From Aphis gossypii (lineage: Eukaryota; Arthropoda; Insecta; Hemiptera; Aphididae), in assembly GCF_020184175.1 (NCBI RefSeq), contig NC_065532.1, positions 30,194,001 through 30,258,000 on the forward strand: a stretch of 64,000 nt of DNA, written 5' to 3'. Every line of letters starts with the position of its first letter. Within the stretch, counting starts at the first letter, position 1. Shown here piece after piece: positions 27,818 through 42,800 of the stretch. The notes below the pieces were generated by a model. That model had not been told where the DNA came from. It did no database searches and was given only the letters and a program-made list of their open reading frames with translations. A program made the translations under genes and the position numbers.

Positions 27818-30800
27818 CTGGATAAAAATAAAATCGTTATAAACTCCACACAAAGACCTTTCAACAGGTTATGTACCACTAAACAGAGCGTTGGCAAGAT
27901 TTAAAATATACCTCAGAGTTCCATATATAGTTTTGTACCTAATGTATATGTTAATATTAAATGTTAATTTATATAAATAAATAAAAATACTTGAAAATTT
28001 CAAAAAAAATGTTCCATAGACTTTTCAAATATGACTTCTAACGTGTTAACAACAGTTTAAAGCTTCGATAGATAACTGAACTTTAGTTGCTTTTTAGAAA
28101 ATTTCAAACTTTAAAATTTAATTAAAATTTACCTTTTTAATAGAAATAAATCGAATAATGTAATAATATTTATATTTATACTTCATTATGTAAACATAAT
28201 TCGATATTAGTTATGATTTATTACCATGAAAAGCTCTCCTCTTGTCGTAAGCAGCTGTTTCCAAATACTTCAGTAAGAAAGGTCTCAGGTTTTCGGAACA
28301 CGTGAAGTACGCTGCGACTATGCTGAGCAAACGCCATCCCCGTTGACAGGTCTCTGTCTTGTTATTGGTCGTTTGCTTCATTAGCTGACAGTAGACTTCG
28401 TCTCTCAAGCTTTCGAATTTATGGCAATGCTAAACACATACACACGTTAAATTAAATATTAATTTTAAATTATATACTCTACAATATCTAAAATAATACC
28501 ATGAGAATAGTGTAAACGCATTTAACTTCCGTGAACTCAGGCGTTGTAGGCAAGTCGCCCATGTACCTCATAACGCACTCGAAGCATTCGATGGCCAGTG
28601 CGTCTAATTCCGGGTCTAATTTTAACAGCGATTCAGATATGGGAACGTTTGTGTATTTTACCATATCTAGTTGTTCTTTCCACGTCCAATCATCATTTTT
28701 CATCTTGGAGTTTTGTATGACTTTCAATGAACCGTTTATTTCGCCATTCGCGGATTTCAACATATCAAACCTAATTACATATCAAATAAAGAACATTTGC
28801 ATATACTTTTGTTGAAAAAAATAGCTGATAAATAATTTAAATTACTTCTCCGAACTGTGTCTGAAATTGTACATAGCAAACTGAAGTAACGAATGTTTAC
28901 CGTCATCTGCAGCCTGTAGGCAAATAAATTAAAAATATTTTAATGCAAACATTAGTGAAAATTATCAGAATATTTTTATTATTTTTTTTTTTTAAACACA
29001 GATAATTTGTTCGTACAAAGTGGATAGGAGGTGGTGATTCACGTTGTTTATATGGTGAAGTTGGTTTGGAATACTTCGTGTTTGTTTGTTGCCACCCTAA
29101 AAATAATAATATAAATGTAATCTATACTATATAAAATATTTTATAGCTTATTATAAAGCGACCACAGTAAAATATAATTTTATTTATTTTACCTTTGTGT
29201 TCAGTAGCACGGATCTTGTCATCCTAAAATTATAAAATGTTAATGGTTTAATTTGTGAAAATTAAATCAAAATATAAGAGAAGAAAAAGTAATGCAAATA
29301 AATACACATGCTGAGGAAAATTAACTGAAAATATAATATTTCTATTACCACTTGACGAGGAAGTCGACCAAGTGGCGCAGCATCCTTCCAAAATGAGCTC
29401 ATCATTGAGTGTATTTGTCTGGATCTATTTGAATGGAATGGTATTGTTTCACCTGACATTATAGTTAGCTGTACAGAACCTCCAGCTTTACCCATCGATA
29501 TATCGGCAATGTCTTCAAACCTGGTGAAACACGATATCCGACGTTTAAATTGTATTTTTTTAGTATTCTATGTAATATACAATCGATAAAAATTAAACTC
29601 AATTAGTCTCAACTCACGTTAATGTTTGCATGATTTGATATTGGTTTTCTTCTTTGCGTAGTAAATGAAGGCCCGCGTGTGCAATAGCTAAGTATTCGAC
29701 TTCCCTATGCTGATAACCACACTACATAAACATAATTTCAGGAAATACATTTAATATTACTACGATGTTCACTGGATTGCGATTGTGAGTAAGAAGTTAT
29801 AATGACTAATTTAATAATATAACACATAATATTAATTATTAGACATACCGAAACCGGAAAAATGCGTGAAAAATACAACGGCCACTGACGAGCCAGCTCA
29901 ACGATGGAACGTTTAGTACTAGCTTTGTGATGACCCGTTTGCATGTTGCTAGCAGTCACTCCAAAACGATCCAATAACTAAAAAATGTTCATGTTATACA
30001 TTCATAATGATAAATATTTAGAGACAATTTTAAATGATCCTATATTTTTCATTTTAAAAAGTTGACAATAATATTTTCAAATTTTTAAATAGATAAATTT
30101 TTTATCATATATATACGTACGTCTAACATCTCTTCGCGTTCGTCGGCGGATATTCTAGCATGTACCGAATGGAATTTGTTGAACATGTCGCCGACTATTT
30201 GACAGAATATTAAATGCAACACCAGCGGACTAGACATCGATTCTTTGGGGGTGAAAACCTAACGAAAACAACAGAAAGCAACTCAGAGGGTTCGAGTTTC
30301 ACTCAGACAGAGTCCAAATTGAGCGACACATAGTGGACAGCGTTACTCACTTCCTTTCGGATATTTAATTTCCACGGCACGCGGTTATAAGTGAAATAAG
30401 AGTTGACCGGGGTTTGCAGCAGCTTCGTGGATTGTCCGTCTTCATTTTGTATAGGTGATTGTATTCTAGTTTCGGGACGACCGTTGAACTCTGGCCCTTT
30501 TTCGATCTCGTGCTGTGGCTCGGCAGAATAGTTATTCGAAACAGCATTCCGGAACATATTGTTCTGGTCGTATTCACGCGTCACAGGCTGTATGGGAGCT
30601 GGAGGACCGGTACTGTTCTTTTTCCTACCAAAAATATTTAGCGGTGATAAAACTATATCAAATTATATTGTAGGTGTATACTTAAATGAACGGTTGAAGT
30701 ATAATAACAATTTATTATCGCGATCATATTATTATAATTCAAATGTGACTCACATGTTTTGATTGTAAAAGCTGTTGGATCTAGATGGGGTGATAGGCGG

Positions 30801-33800
30801 TGGTGGCAACCGCCAACCGGAGCTCTCAATGCGTTCAACTTGATTGCGTATAACGTTATTTGTTTGCACGTCTGAAGCGTCTTCTTTGACCACGCTCTGA
30901 GAATCGACACTGTCCACACTACCCCATCTCCCGGCTAAAAATAATATTTAAGTTAAACGAAAGAAAAAAACACAATTCTGTTCGCAAATTTTTTGATTAA
31001 AACATTTAAAACATAATATATAACTGTTTGCAAAATCACATTACCGCGATTAGGGTTGTACTTAATTTTATGAAACCTTGGCCAAAAATAATTGCAAGGC
31101 CCAAGGTCAAAACAAAAATTGAAGCCTAACATAATTAATGTGCCTTTAAAATACCAACTTTTATACTGTTTGTATTAGTTGTTTCAAAGTTCACAAATTT
31201 GAAAATAATTTAGCATATTTTGGTAGAAGAATAGTCTAGTCAAGTTTTTAATTCGTACATTTGCAACATTTCTTTACATGTTACTTATAAAGTTTATTAC
31301 TACGATATTATACACATATTTTTTACAAAACTCATTCGTTATTGCTCTTTGAAACATACAATTTTAAATACTGGAAGTAATAATATTTTCGAAACAAATT
31401 TATCAATTTTTTTTGAACACGAGGTTCCAAATGTCTTAATAAAAAATGCGAATACCAGGACTTTGCACTTATTCCTTCCCCTTTAAAGGCCTTTATCACG
31501 TGCATGGAACATTTCAATATTTCAACAAGTCTTCTTACCGAGTTGTTGCTGCAAAAGTAGTCGTCTGTCAGTGTCTAGTTTTCCGGCCGTTGGTAAAGGC
31601 GTCGGCATATTATTCATAGCTTGCGGTCTGGGCTTGCTGGTCGTCGATCGTAGACTGTGGTTGGCTGTCACCATTTCTAGCTTGTGCTTCATTTCGTTAC
31701 TGATCCTTAGTTTGCCTACGCTGCCAGGACTAGGTCTCATCGCACCAACTTCCAATGATTTATACGATGATTTGTGGACTTCTGTTTGCTCTTTGGGTGA
31801 CGGTTGCTTCATTGCTTCGGACTGTTGTATCTCGTATTCTTCCCATTCAACTCCGTTTAGATCTCCATCTTGACTCGAATCCTAGGTACATAGTTTGATA
31901 TAAGATAATCAGTGATTCTAAATGTTTAGATCGATATTTCCTACTCCTTGGTAATTGAAAGTAATAATTATTGATATATTTTGTTATTATAAGTGTCAAA
32001 TATAGTATGAACTTTGTAAATTAAGAAAATTTGTCTAAAAACTATAATAGATCATTTTCATACGTAAAATTATTTTTTACAAAATTAAATTAAATTCACA
32101 CATGATTTAAACTCACTTGTGATTGCTTGTGTCTTTGGTTTTGTTGTTGTTTGGACATTTTAAACTGTAAAAAACTTTGATGTGAAGGAAACCCGTTAAT
32201 TTCACCAGGCACACCATTGCTAGTGCCATCACTTGGTGGTGGCCATCTCCATTTGCCAATGCGCACAGTTTTTGCTCGGCCATACGGATCCATAAACGGT
32301 CTTACTTCGCTAGGATCGCATAAGTCTGGTGGCGGTGGCATAGGAGGTGGTGGAGGTACAGAACTCTATACAATTCAAATATGTGTAAATTATAATGTCA
32401 TACAATAATATATAATATTTAAATATTAAAAAATACAACTATATGATCGGTTTAAATATTATTACCTTTCCAATATTAGAATCCATGGATGATTTTCTGC
32501 TCTTTAACTCACTTAAAACATTTGTAAATGTTGAATGTGGTGATCCTGCACGGAGTCCCTAAAATTTATTTAGAAAACATTAAACCGTATATATAATATA
32601 TATGTTATATAAATATAACATAGGTAGTTTATAGTTTATAATTGAGTATTCACTTGAGACTTATTTGTGGGTGTAGACTTATGTTTAGGAGGTGAATTGT
32701 TCCAGACGCCTGATGTATTTTCAGTACCAACCTACAATATAAGTGAATTAAAATTAATATATTACATTAATTTTTAACTATAATACTTAAATAAATAATT
32801 AGGGAATCGTTTATTTACATGCAATGCATAGTTAAAATCACTTGATTGTAATTAAATATTATTATAACTATTCATTCAATAGTTAAGACAATAACATGAA
32901 TAAAAACATTGTGCTATTCGTATGCAAATTTTCAATGTTTATCACTTCCAGTCTTTTAGTTTTCAGCGGAAGCTAAAAAACTGGAACAACAACAAATTAC
33001 ATTATTGTTTTGAATTTATTAATAATGTCTTATTTGTGCTATACAATCAATTTTAATAAACGCTTTTAAAAGTAATACATAAATAAAATAATTTAATATG
33101 GTGTATATATTTATTTAAAAACACTAAAAATGTAATTGAATTAATGTTTTTTAGGATTTATAACAGTTTTATCATAAATTTATTGTATTCCATGTTTAAA
33201 TTTATAATCTACAATATAAAATACTGATAACAGTATTCTAGTATAGTATTTTAGTACTTTTGTCATTGCGTAAATGAACATTTAATTTATTGCATGTACT
33301 TTCAAAATAACCGATAAGTGAATATATAAGAACGTTATGTATTTTAAGCTATTTGCTACAGCTTAAATTATATTATCTTATTACGGGTATAACTTAATGA
33401 TAAAAATGGAAACGTCGGGTACGACTTGTAGTCTGATTAACACATACCGGTGGCAATAATTGTTGCTGTTGAAGCAACTGGTGGAGGGCTTGGTTCTGCG
33501 CGAGTATTTGTTGTTGAATTTGGATGTTTTGCGCCATAGCGGACTGCAAGAACGCCTGATGTAGGTTTGTTTGGTACGCGAGCATGCTGTCTCCCGACGA
33601 CCCGTTGCTGGGGGAGTTGGACGTGTTTGCCGGTACGCCAAGACCTGCGACGGTAAAATCGAATCCCATATTATCGTTATTATTATAAGACAATGGGCGT
33701 AAAAACGAAACGTAAAATAAATTGAACAACAATCGATGCGAACGCGAAAAAATCACAATATTACAATTATTATTATTATCATCGTCGTAATGTACGAGAT

Positions 33801-36800
33801 TCGATAATATGTTATTATTGTTTACGCGACGCGTTGACGGCGTTGCGCGCCGACCCGTCGAATGACGGCGGCGGTGCGTGGCCAGCAGGAAACGGGGCTG
33901 CAGGAGAAATTTATTTAGAGCGCACGCATCGTGGCATCCGTCGTCTGCATGTGAACTCTCTCAAGCTATTGTTTTCGTCTTGTGCGACCGCATTAATGAT
34001 GATAATAATAATAACAATAATAATGGTATCGTTTTGCGTATATCGCGTTGTCGTTGTTAAGGTTTAAAAAAAAAAAAAACCAAAGGCAAACAATGCGTCA
34101 GACTAACCACCGTTCGGAGTGTTGAACATGCTCTGTGAGTTCATGGCGGGCATGAGTAATGAAGGCGGCGAAAGGATGGTGGGCAACACCGGTGGAGAGC
34201 CGATCAGTGGCGACATGCCGAACGAAGCGTTTCCGGGCTGTCCGGAACCATTCTGCGGAAATATTAACGTACACGATAAATATTTAGAAAAGTAATACTG
34301 CAGTTTGCAATAAAGACACACACTAGTAATAAAATAATACATTATATTTCAAGTATACAACGTTATTTGTATACTGGGGGTGGCGTAATTTGAGTTTATT
34401 CTTATGGGGAGCTGGGTGGAATATTGTAATAAATATATTTAACTTATTATGACTGAAAATAATATGATAGATGAACAGGTGATACTCTTTTACTTATTAA
34501 ATAATGCATCAATATTAGATCAATACAATATAAACTATTTTAATGGTATATTAGTAATTATATAACGCACTCGGAAAAATTCTAGACTAAGCATAATGAT
34601 TAAAAATAAAAAAAAGAATGTATTCTAAGATACAATCAATAAGAACTTAAAAAGGGGGTCAATATATTTTTTCACATTATAAAATGTTAAGGAAGCAATT
34701 TCCTCTACCCTAGATTATGGTTATGGAAACACTGTCTTTTGTGTCGATCGTATGCAAAACTGGGTGCAAAATACCCGCCCCATTATTTTTCTCCGACGTC
34801 AATATATCATACTATATCGCGTATAAATACCTGTTGCTGGGAGGCGACGCCTCGACCACCGCCTTTCACGGTCCGTGCGAACATAGAAATGTCTAACGAC
34901 GGTTCAAAATCTCCATCCTGCAACGGACTCTCATTGGACCTTGACGCCCGACTACTTTCGATCGATCGACCGCCGCTGCCGCCCTTTATCCTCTTGGCAA
35001 AGTCACGAGAATCCAAAGATTCACAATCCTCCACGGACTTACTCTTTGATGAACCTTTGATGGACGCGGCTAGCGATCTGGCATCAGACAGTTGATCCAG
35101 AACTGGATTGAACAGATCGTCAAGGAATTGATCCACATCCGACGCTTGCGATGGCACACGTACCCGTCTAACGTGCGATGCTGATCCGAAAAAGTAATTG
35201 ACATAATTTTGTAATATTATATTATTATAATTACGGTGAGAGGGGAAAAACAAAGTTTAAGGCTATAAATTAGTGTCATTAAAATAGAATGAAAATCGCC
35301 TTGGATTACCGCTGTGGTGCATCTTTAGAAATAATACTTATTTAATGTAACTGTAATAATAATAATAATAATACTATCTACGTATTGCCAGACATAAACA
35401 TGTACAACGCAAGGTCAAAACACCCGAAAGCACTGTCTACTTACCATTCACATGACTGTGGGAATATTGTTAGTCAAAAAATTTAATACTTTTCTATTAT
35501 AACTGGATTCGTTTGTTTAAGAAAACTTAAGACTGGCAAAAATAATTGTCAATTTGATACTTAGTTTTTTTCTCTTTACCGAATTAAAAAATTTAATTTA
35601 ATTCGTAAGTATTGTTTTGTTTCTCAATAAAAACTCGCTAGCGAACTTGTATTAATAATTATTATTTTTATATTTATATTGCATTGTCAATAATTCTACT
35701 ATACAATATAAAAATATTATTTTATATAGTTACCTAAAGACGGAGCTTCGCTTGTATCAGACATGGCACAGCTTCTTGCTTCAGACTTGTCAGAATGTTT
35801 GTTATCCATTTGTGATTTAATAGAGTGTGAACCGCGTTTACCCGCATACTGTGATTTTATAAATCTGTAAAAAAGAACAGTTATTTTATTATTTTATCAA
35901 TGATAGTAGTATTGTGATACATTTATATTTTGTAATTATATCATTATATAAAAGCACGTTTGATAGTTTAATATTTTATTATCATTAACTTAGTAGCAAT
36001 AGATAAATACGCTTAAAAGAATTAAACGTTAAACTATTATGAGTCATGAAATATATTTTTTTTTTTTACCTAGGATGGCCTTTTATGTAAGAACCTTTGT
36101 CATCTTCGCTTCTAGCATTAATATCTGGATAGTCAAAATCGATTTGACTATGAGACATCACATCTGATGATGCACTGTAAAGTTTTTACGAACAATAGGA
36201 ATTAGTTTTAATAAACGGAAAAAGATTGTATATACCTACTATAAACACTAATAAGATACTCATATAAACAATAAAATTACCCATTATAATTTCTCGTTTC
36301 ACCCCTTTGGCTGACCGACTCCAAATTATCGTCATCGACAGATTTGGCGATGTCGTCATCATCATCGTCATCGTCATCGTCGTCATCGTTCTCGTCTTCG
36401 CTATCAGTATCTTTTTCGGTTTCCTGTATACGCTCCATTGACATGTATCGCTCGTTGAGCTTGCTATGTGATAACCCCAATGAGTCTAGTTTTTTTGGAG
36501 CGATCGCGATTTGTGGTACCTATAGTAAATAAATTGCAATTTTTACAACGTTACATTTACATACAAAATATATGATAAATCAGTTTCATTACTCACCGGT
36601 GTTATTAAATTATCGAGACTTCTGGATCTACTGGTCTTTTCGAAGTATCTGTCGTTTAAGGCAGATTGCCGTGAAAGACCGTTCTCTACACTATGATCTC
36701 GAGACACCGATCTTACTTTTTGCTAAATATTAAAAATTAAAATTAAGTAAAAGAAACAGATAGTCTAAGGAGATACGACAAATATCGTATATTTTTAAAT

Positions 36801-39800
36801 AAAATAGAACAGAGCAAGTAAAACACGTGTATAACGTCCTTAAACTACTATAAAACTAGAATTATATTTTAGTAATCAGCTATTACTTATTTTTTCATTA
36901 ATTCAAAGCCTTCATCACGAATAAAATGTATATACTATACCTACAAACAACGTCTCGAGATACCGAATTTTGAGAACAACTATTTAATGCATTATATAAC
37001 GTCATATAAGAAGTACTATTGGGCCTTTCTTTGAAACATCATTCATCTATTCATTTAATACTTTTATACATTAAATGCATAAATGGGCCAATGAAAAACT
37101 ATAACAGAACACATTTTATAATTCACACATTTATTTCGAGGACGGACGTAATTAACCGAAGGCAATTTATTTATCTTTCTCGTTTAGGATGAATTGTATA
37201 ACATAGTCACTAGTCTTATAAAGACTGAAATACTGTTTTTTAGTGCACGGTATTACTAAATAATAATAGTATTATAAAATTGAGCAATATCGAAACATTA
37301 ATGGTAATCTACGATCAAACGTCGTTAAATGGACTTTTCGACTTACTGGTTTCACCATTGGCGGTTGAGGTGGCGGCACAGTCGGTCGGCGGTTCACAGA
37401 CACAGGTTCTACCTGATGACATAGAAATCACAATTTTAAAACGCGTACGAAAAATAGTGAATGCATGTATATTATTGTACATTAATGATTTTTCAACTAT
37501 TCATCCGAATAAAATTAGTATTAAAAATAAAAGTAATAACTTAGGAATAACTGATGTTGAGGTAGAAAAGGTTATAAACGAAATAAGTGTATTTGAGGGC
37601 TGTTATCTTTAAGGGTAGAAAAAAAATCAGTCATTTAATAAATAATATGAATTTGTGTACAATACCTTTGAAACAGGTGACATGGTTGACGACGGTTGCG
37701 GCGAGTGAGGAGGCTGTCTGCCAACCGGATATCCAGGTGGTGTTTCCACTTCAGATATGGAGTCAAACACGTAATCGAACCCATTTCTTTGGTCGTTGTC
37801 CAGCGCCACGGTCCATCCGTTGCATTCGGCGATGCCCCTTTTGGCTAACAGGGCGGAAGCAACCACGTGGCATCGGGTCCACGATTCCACGCCGGCGGTC
37901 ATCGTCTCGCCATCGGGCATTGAGAATTCTAACGCAGTGTTGAACCGCTTCCAATTAGCCCGCCACTCCAGTAAGCATGGAGCTGAAGACCGGGCCGGCG
38001 GCGTGCATGTGTGCCCCGACAGCAACTTTCTCTGGCACACGCTTTTATAGCCGTCATAACCGTGATCGGATACATATCTGTAACAAAATGGAGACAAAAA
38101 TTGTTTTACAAAAAAAAAAAAAAATACTTCTTCAACCGATTGCCATACGAGGACTAAGATTTCGTAATAGCACTATGATTGTTATGGTTATTATTTGTAT
38201 AGTTTGTGCCATTTCATTTACTTCAATAAATATTTGTACAGCGGTCCAGTTGGAGGGAACGCCGATAGACAGCTGGCCATCAGCACCCAGCATCTTTCAT
38301 TATTTACTTCGACGTCGTTGCGCCACGTCTGGTTCACCAATTGACATAAAATTTCGTCTCTTAGCCGTTCGTTGGCCAAACCCTAGGAAAAGTGTAGACA
38401 CTAATTAAAGATTACAAAAAATACAAATATCATTTAAGTAGTTACTTTCAGGAAAAAACAGAACTGTTTTTAAATCGACTAATAGCTAGGTTATAATAAT
38501 AAAAATAACGTTATAACCGGGTATAGATAAAAACAATAGTTTGTTATAGTTAAATGGAAAATTTATAAAATGTTTAAATAATATTAACATTCATATCCGA
38601 CAATATGCGCATTTATTGGTTTCATATTTCATAATTTTTATCATCCAGTGTTCGTTTTTGTGTCGGTCACGTTTCATTTGACAATAAACAATACTCGATT
38701 TATAGGTAGGTAATAAAATATATATTAAGCTATTGCGAGTTTGAATACTATTTACATTTAGTATAATACTATAATATGCCAATAATACCTACAATGGTTC
38801 TAATTTAATAAATGGCTATTAATGCTGTTAATCAGTCGTTGAGGTAATAATATCATAATTGGTTGTAAAATGTGCAACAAATAATGGTGTAGGTAATTAG
38901 GAAATGAATGTCCGGTCAGTTACAATATTATGGAACAGATACATTATAATATTATTAACATTAATAACTAACTGTTTAATCGAGTAATATTTTAAACAAT
39001 ATCATCTATAACCAATTTACATATAAATATAATTGGTCATTATAAATAATAATAATAATAAAAAAATATACTTTGTGAATGATATAGTCTGCCAGAGCCT
39101 GTTCTCTTTTGGGCGATAATGACGTGTCGTTCATGAATCTTAATATTAATTTAAAAATCGCAATTGAATCCATGTAATCGGAATCTTTACTTTTGTGGAG
39201 AAATGGAGTTTTGATAGGTTCTTTTTTCATTCCCCATACATGCGACTGAAATAAAAAATAATAAATAGTAAATACTGTTTTTTGCTACCTAACATATTAT
39301 ATAATATGTAATATGTAACATATTATATATTACTTTGAAATAAATATTTGTAAACTTCGAAAAAGCATGCTGATCAATATCATTTGGTAAAGCATATTGT
39401 TCTTGAATCTCAACAATTGGACCGACTACTTTTACCAATTGCCTTTTATTGTGTAATGGTTGCCATTCTATAACCCAAAAAGTATTAGTTAACATTTTTA
39501 AGGGCTGATTATAAATTGTTTTGTTAGAAAATCACTTAGGATAAAAAATAATTAGTATGTATTATTATGTTTAAAGGAAAAAGTCAATCAAATATTAGGG
39601 ATGTATCTGGGATTGGCTAGAGGAAATTAATTTCATTTACCTAAATATTATATAAAATAAAACTGGTCGCAAAATAATTTCATAGTATGATAGAAAGGGT
39701 TTAGGTGACTGGGACAGGTGTTGTAAAAGCTAACTATTCATTGTATGGGTATAATGTTTTAAATTGTGGTTTCAATGAACCTTCGCAAACTTTGTGTAAT

Positions 39801-42800
39801 CTAGAAAGTATTCCTAGATTAATTAAAATTAATTTAAGATAAAAAAAACAAACGAGCATATACGTATTAAAAGAGATAGATAAAACTAATAAGATCTATA
39901 TGCTAATTTATATTTTAAAGCAGTTATATAATTAATATTATAATTAAAATATATAAGTACGTATATTATGATAAAAAGGATATTAAAATACATATAAAAA
40001 AAAATGAAAAGTTACGCTTTAGATGAAAATATATTTTTTTCATTCGATAGACCCTTTTAATTTCCTATCGAGGACTTATTTTATTTTTTTAAATGGGACC
40101 TAATAATTACACATGTATGTATAATACTTATAAGTATTATGAGAAAATACCAATAACAATAAATAATATATCAATCCAACATAAATTTAAATGTGAAGTA
40201 GGTAGCCTTATTTAAAACATAAATTAAAAATTATTTAAGCTAACATTGTTGATCTAGTCAATGTTCAACATTATTCCGGGAAATTGAAGTCCAAAATAAT
40301 AAAATATTAAAAAAATTATAATACATAGAAAACAAAAATAAAAGTAGAGTAGTAATAATAATAAATTGAATGTAAATATTGAAAATGAACTACATTCTTA
40401 ATGAATCGATTAAGTGACAAAAAAAAAATGGATAAATTATATTATATTATACACATGCATATATATATATATATAGATTTTTGATCCCGTCAGAAAAATG
40501 TTTACCTTCGATTTTATTAAATATTAACGCGAGTTCTGCTGGATATCCAACGCGTTGAGACTTGGAACGGTATGTGACCTAGCATTTCTTTCCTGTTCTT
40601 CCTTTTGGGCCTTGATTATTGCCCTCTCTTTCGCTAAGTTAGCTTTTTTTTTCATTTCCTCCTGTTGAATTGGACACAAACGAAATTTAATATAATTTTC
40701 CTATAGCGTATTAGCTGTGTTTATACACACCTTCAGTTGGTTGTATCGTTTTCGCTGCCGTCTACCTCTGAAAGTTGCTTGTGCTTTAACCACACCACGT
40801 CTCAAAGTTTCGTATCGTCTTCGCTGCATCCAACCACGCACGGACGCTTGCAACTTGATCGCACTCTGCCTTTTTGCAGTATACCTGGTCCGAGCAAGGA
40901 ACCCTCTGACGTTTCGCTGGAGTGTAATTGCTGCCGTGTTCAGAATCGCAGCTCGTTCACGTTCTAAATGCCGTTCCAAGTTTTCCCGCAGAAATACCCG
41001 GCTTGTGCCCAATTGATATTCGTCCGAGTGTTTTTCCAAAATTGTTTGACAAATCTCTCTAAAAAGTGTCCCAAACAAAAATTTATTGTTATAATTTATT
41101 ATTATACTAATCATTTTATTTATTTATTTTTTATGATTACAATATAGTAAATACCTATTAGGGGTTCCTTTCGGTGGAAGTTTTCGTTTTCGTACCAAAA
41201 CGCGATACCTGTCAACAAATTCGCTAAACTTCATACGCACCGGGTAACCCAGTTTACGGATTCGTATCGTTTCCAACATTCCTGAATATCGAAGTTGTTC
41301 CAATACCGTGGGCATATCGAATTTCATAGATACTTTCTCACAGTTTGGTTTAATGCAACGCACAAACCAAGGATGGCATCTAAACCACAAAATATCAATT
41401 ATTTGACCAAAACAATACTAAATTTAAATGTACGTTAAAAACATACCCAGATATAGACTCCAAGAGCTGTTGAAGTGAATCGTGAAACCTGGCAGCAACA
41501 GTTGGCGTTCTCGGCTTCATGGTAACGAACCTGCCGTTAGCCTTATTTAAAGTTTTTGAAGCTTCAAAATTATTCCGCAAAGAGCTAAACATTTTACTCA
41601 ACATCTAAAAACAATCGTTTAGGTAAAAACATTATAGAAAAGCTTAAAATTAATCATTAATGAATACTAACCGGTAATGAACTAGATATTAATAGTTGAA
41701 CGACATCAGGCCTTAAGGTGTCGCGATTTTTGTCTAGAAAACCATCTACGTTGTACCACACTGGTCCGGCATAATGCCGAACACCAAATTCCGGACCATT
41801 TAATCTAGGTCTAGAGTATAGTTCGTTCAATGCGTGGTTGTAATGACACTTTTCTAAAAACGATACATCGGTAGCACGTGGAAAATTAGACTCGTCGTCT
41901 AAAAGATGCAATATGCCAACAGGTTTTTTTGATAGCAACTGAATCACTGGCAAATTGTCCTGAAAAACGTTAATAGGTTAAATATTAGGTTTCGAAAATG
42001 TAATAACATTATATTTATTTATTTATTTATTAAGTATTAAACGGCAAGGCCCTGTTACATTAGACCAAAATATTACGATCAAACAAAGTAAGAATATAAT
42101 ATAATATTAATAATGATGATAATAAAAGTATATTAATAGTAGTAGCCATAGATATAAAAATATAAATATGTCTATAATAACTTAATATTATTGTATGGTG
42201 TTTACATTGTAAGCAATGTTTTGCCACTGAATTTTTTCTTTAGCATATTCTTGTTGTTCTAATTTAAATATGTGTTTGTTGAAGTACACTTGTAAATTTT
42301 CATTGGCGTAGTTAATACATAATTGTTCGAAACTATTTTCCTGAAATCAAAAATTATTTCAATTAGTAATTTTGATCAATAAATATATAAGTTTTTAACC
42401 TAACCTTGAAATCTTCAAAACCAAATATATCTAAAATCGATATAGCTGTTGTCTTTTTGGTTCCCTTGTACACAATGTGATTAATCCTTGCAACGAGCCA
42501 TGTAAAAAGTGAACTGTATAGAGCTTTGGCAAATGCATCTCTAGCGTCTAAAGCTTGATCAATATTTAATGCTGTCAACACACGTTCATTACGTGCTTCC
42601 TGGGTAAAACAAAAAATAATAAAATTAAAAAAAAATTGTAAATAAAATTAACTTAAAAAAATTGCACACGAACAGTGGTTTTGGTTGTTAACGCTTCTTT
42701 AATACCATCTACATCCAATCGGAGTAAATGTCCTGTCCATCTAATTTCTGCATCAGAACCAATTTCAACGCCTTCTTGTCCATGTTTTAGCTGCTTACGA

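Noticed and set aside
27463..27842. Plus-strand ORFs of about 120 codons opposite exon 43
   Set aside because: Antisense shadows of the FERM exon; the minus-strand frame has clear family motifs and splice sites.
28988..29096. Alternative frame of exon 39 reading NHHLLSTLYEQIIC
   Set aside because: It needs an acceptor one base off, has no good in-phase donor and meets a stop. The other frame ends at TTT|GTACGA and joins exon 40 in phase.
33834..34067. Plus-strand ORFs between linker exons 26 and 27
   Set aside because: They lie in an intron of the minus-strand gene, with repeat-like AAT runs and no domain.
40506..40661. Programmed -1 ribosomal frameshift in exon 15
   Set aside because: There is no X XXY YYZ slippery heptamer at the switch (GGATATC), and this is an ordinary structural gene. 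A missing base is simpler.
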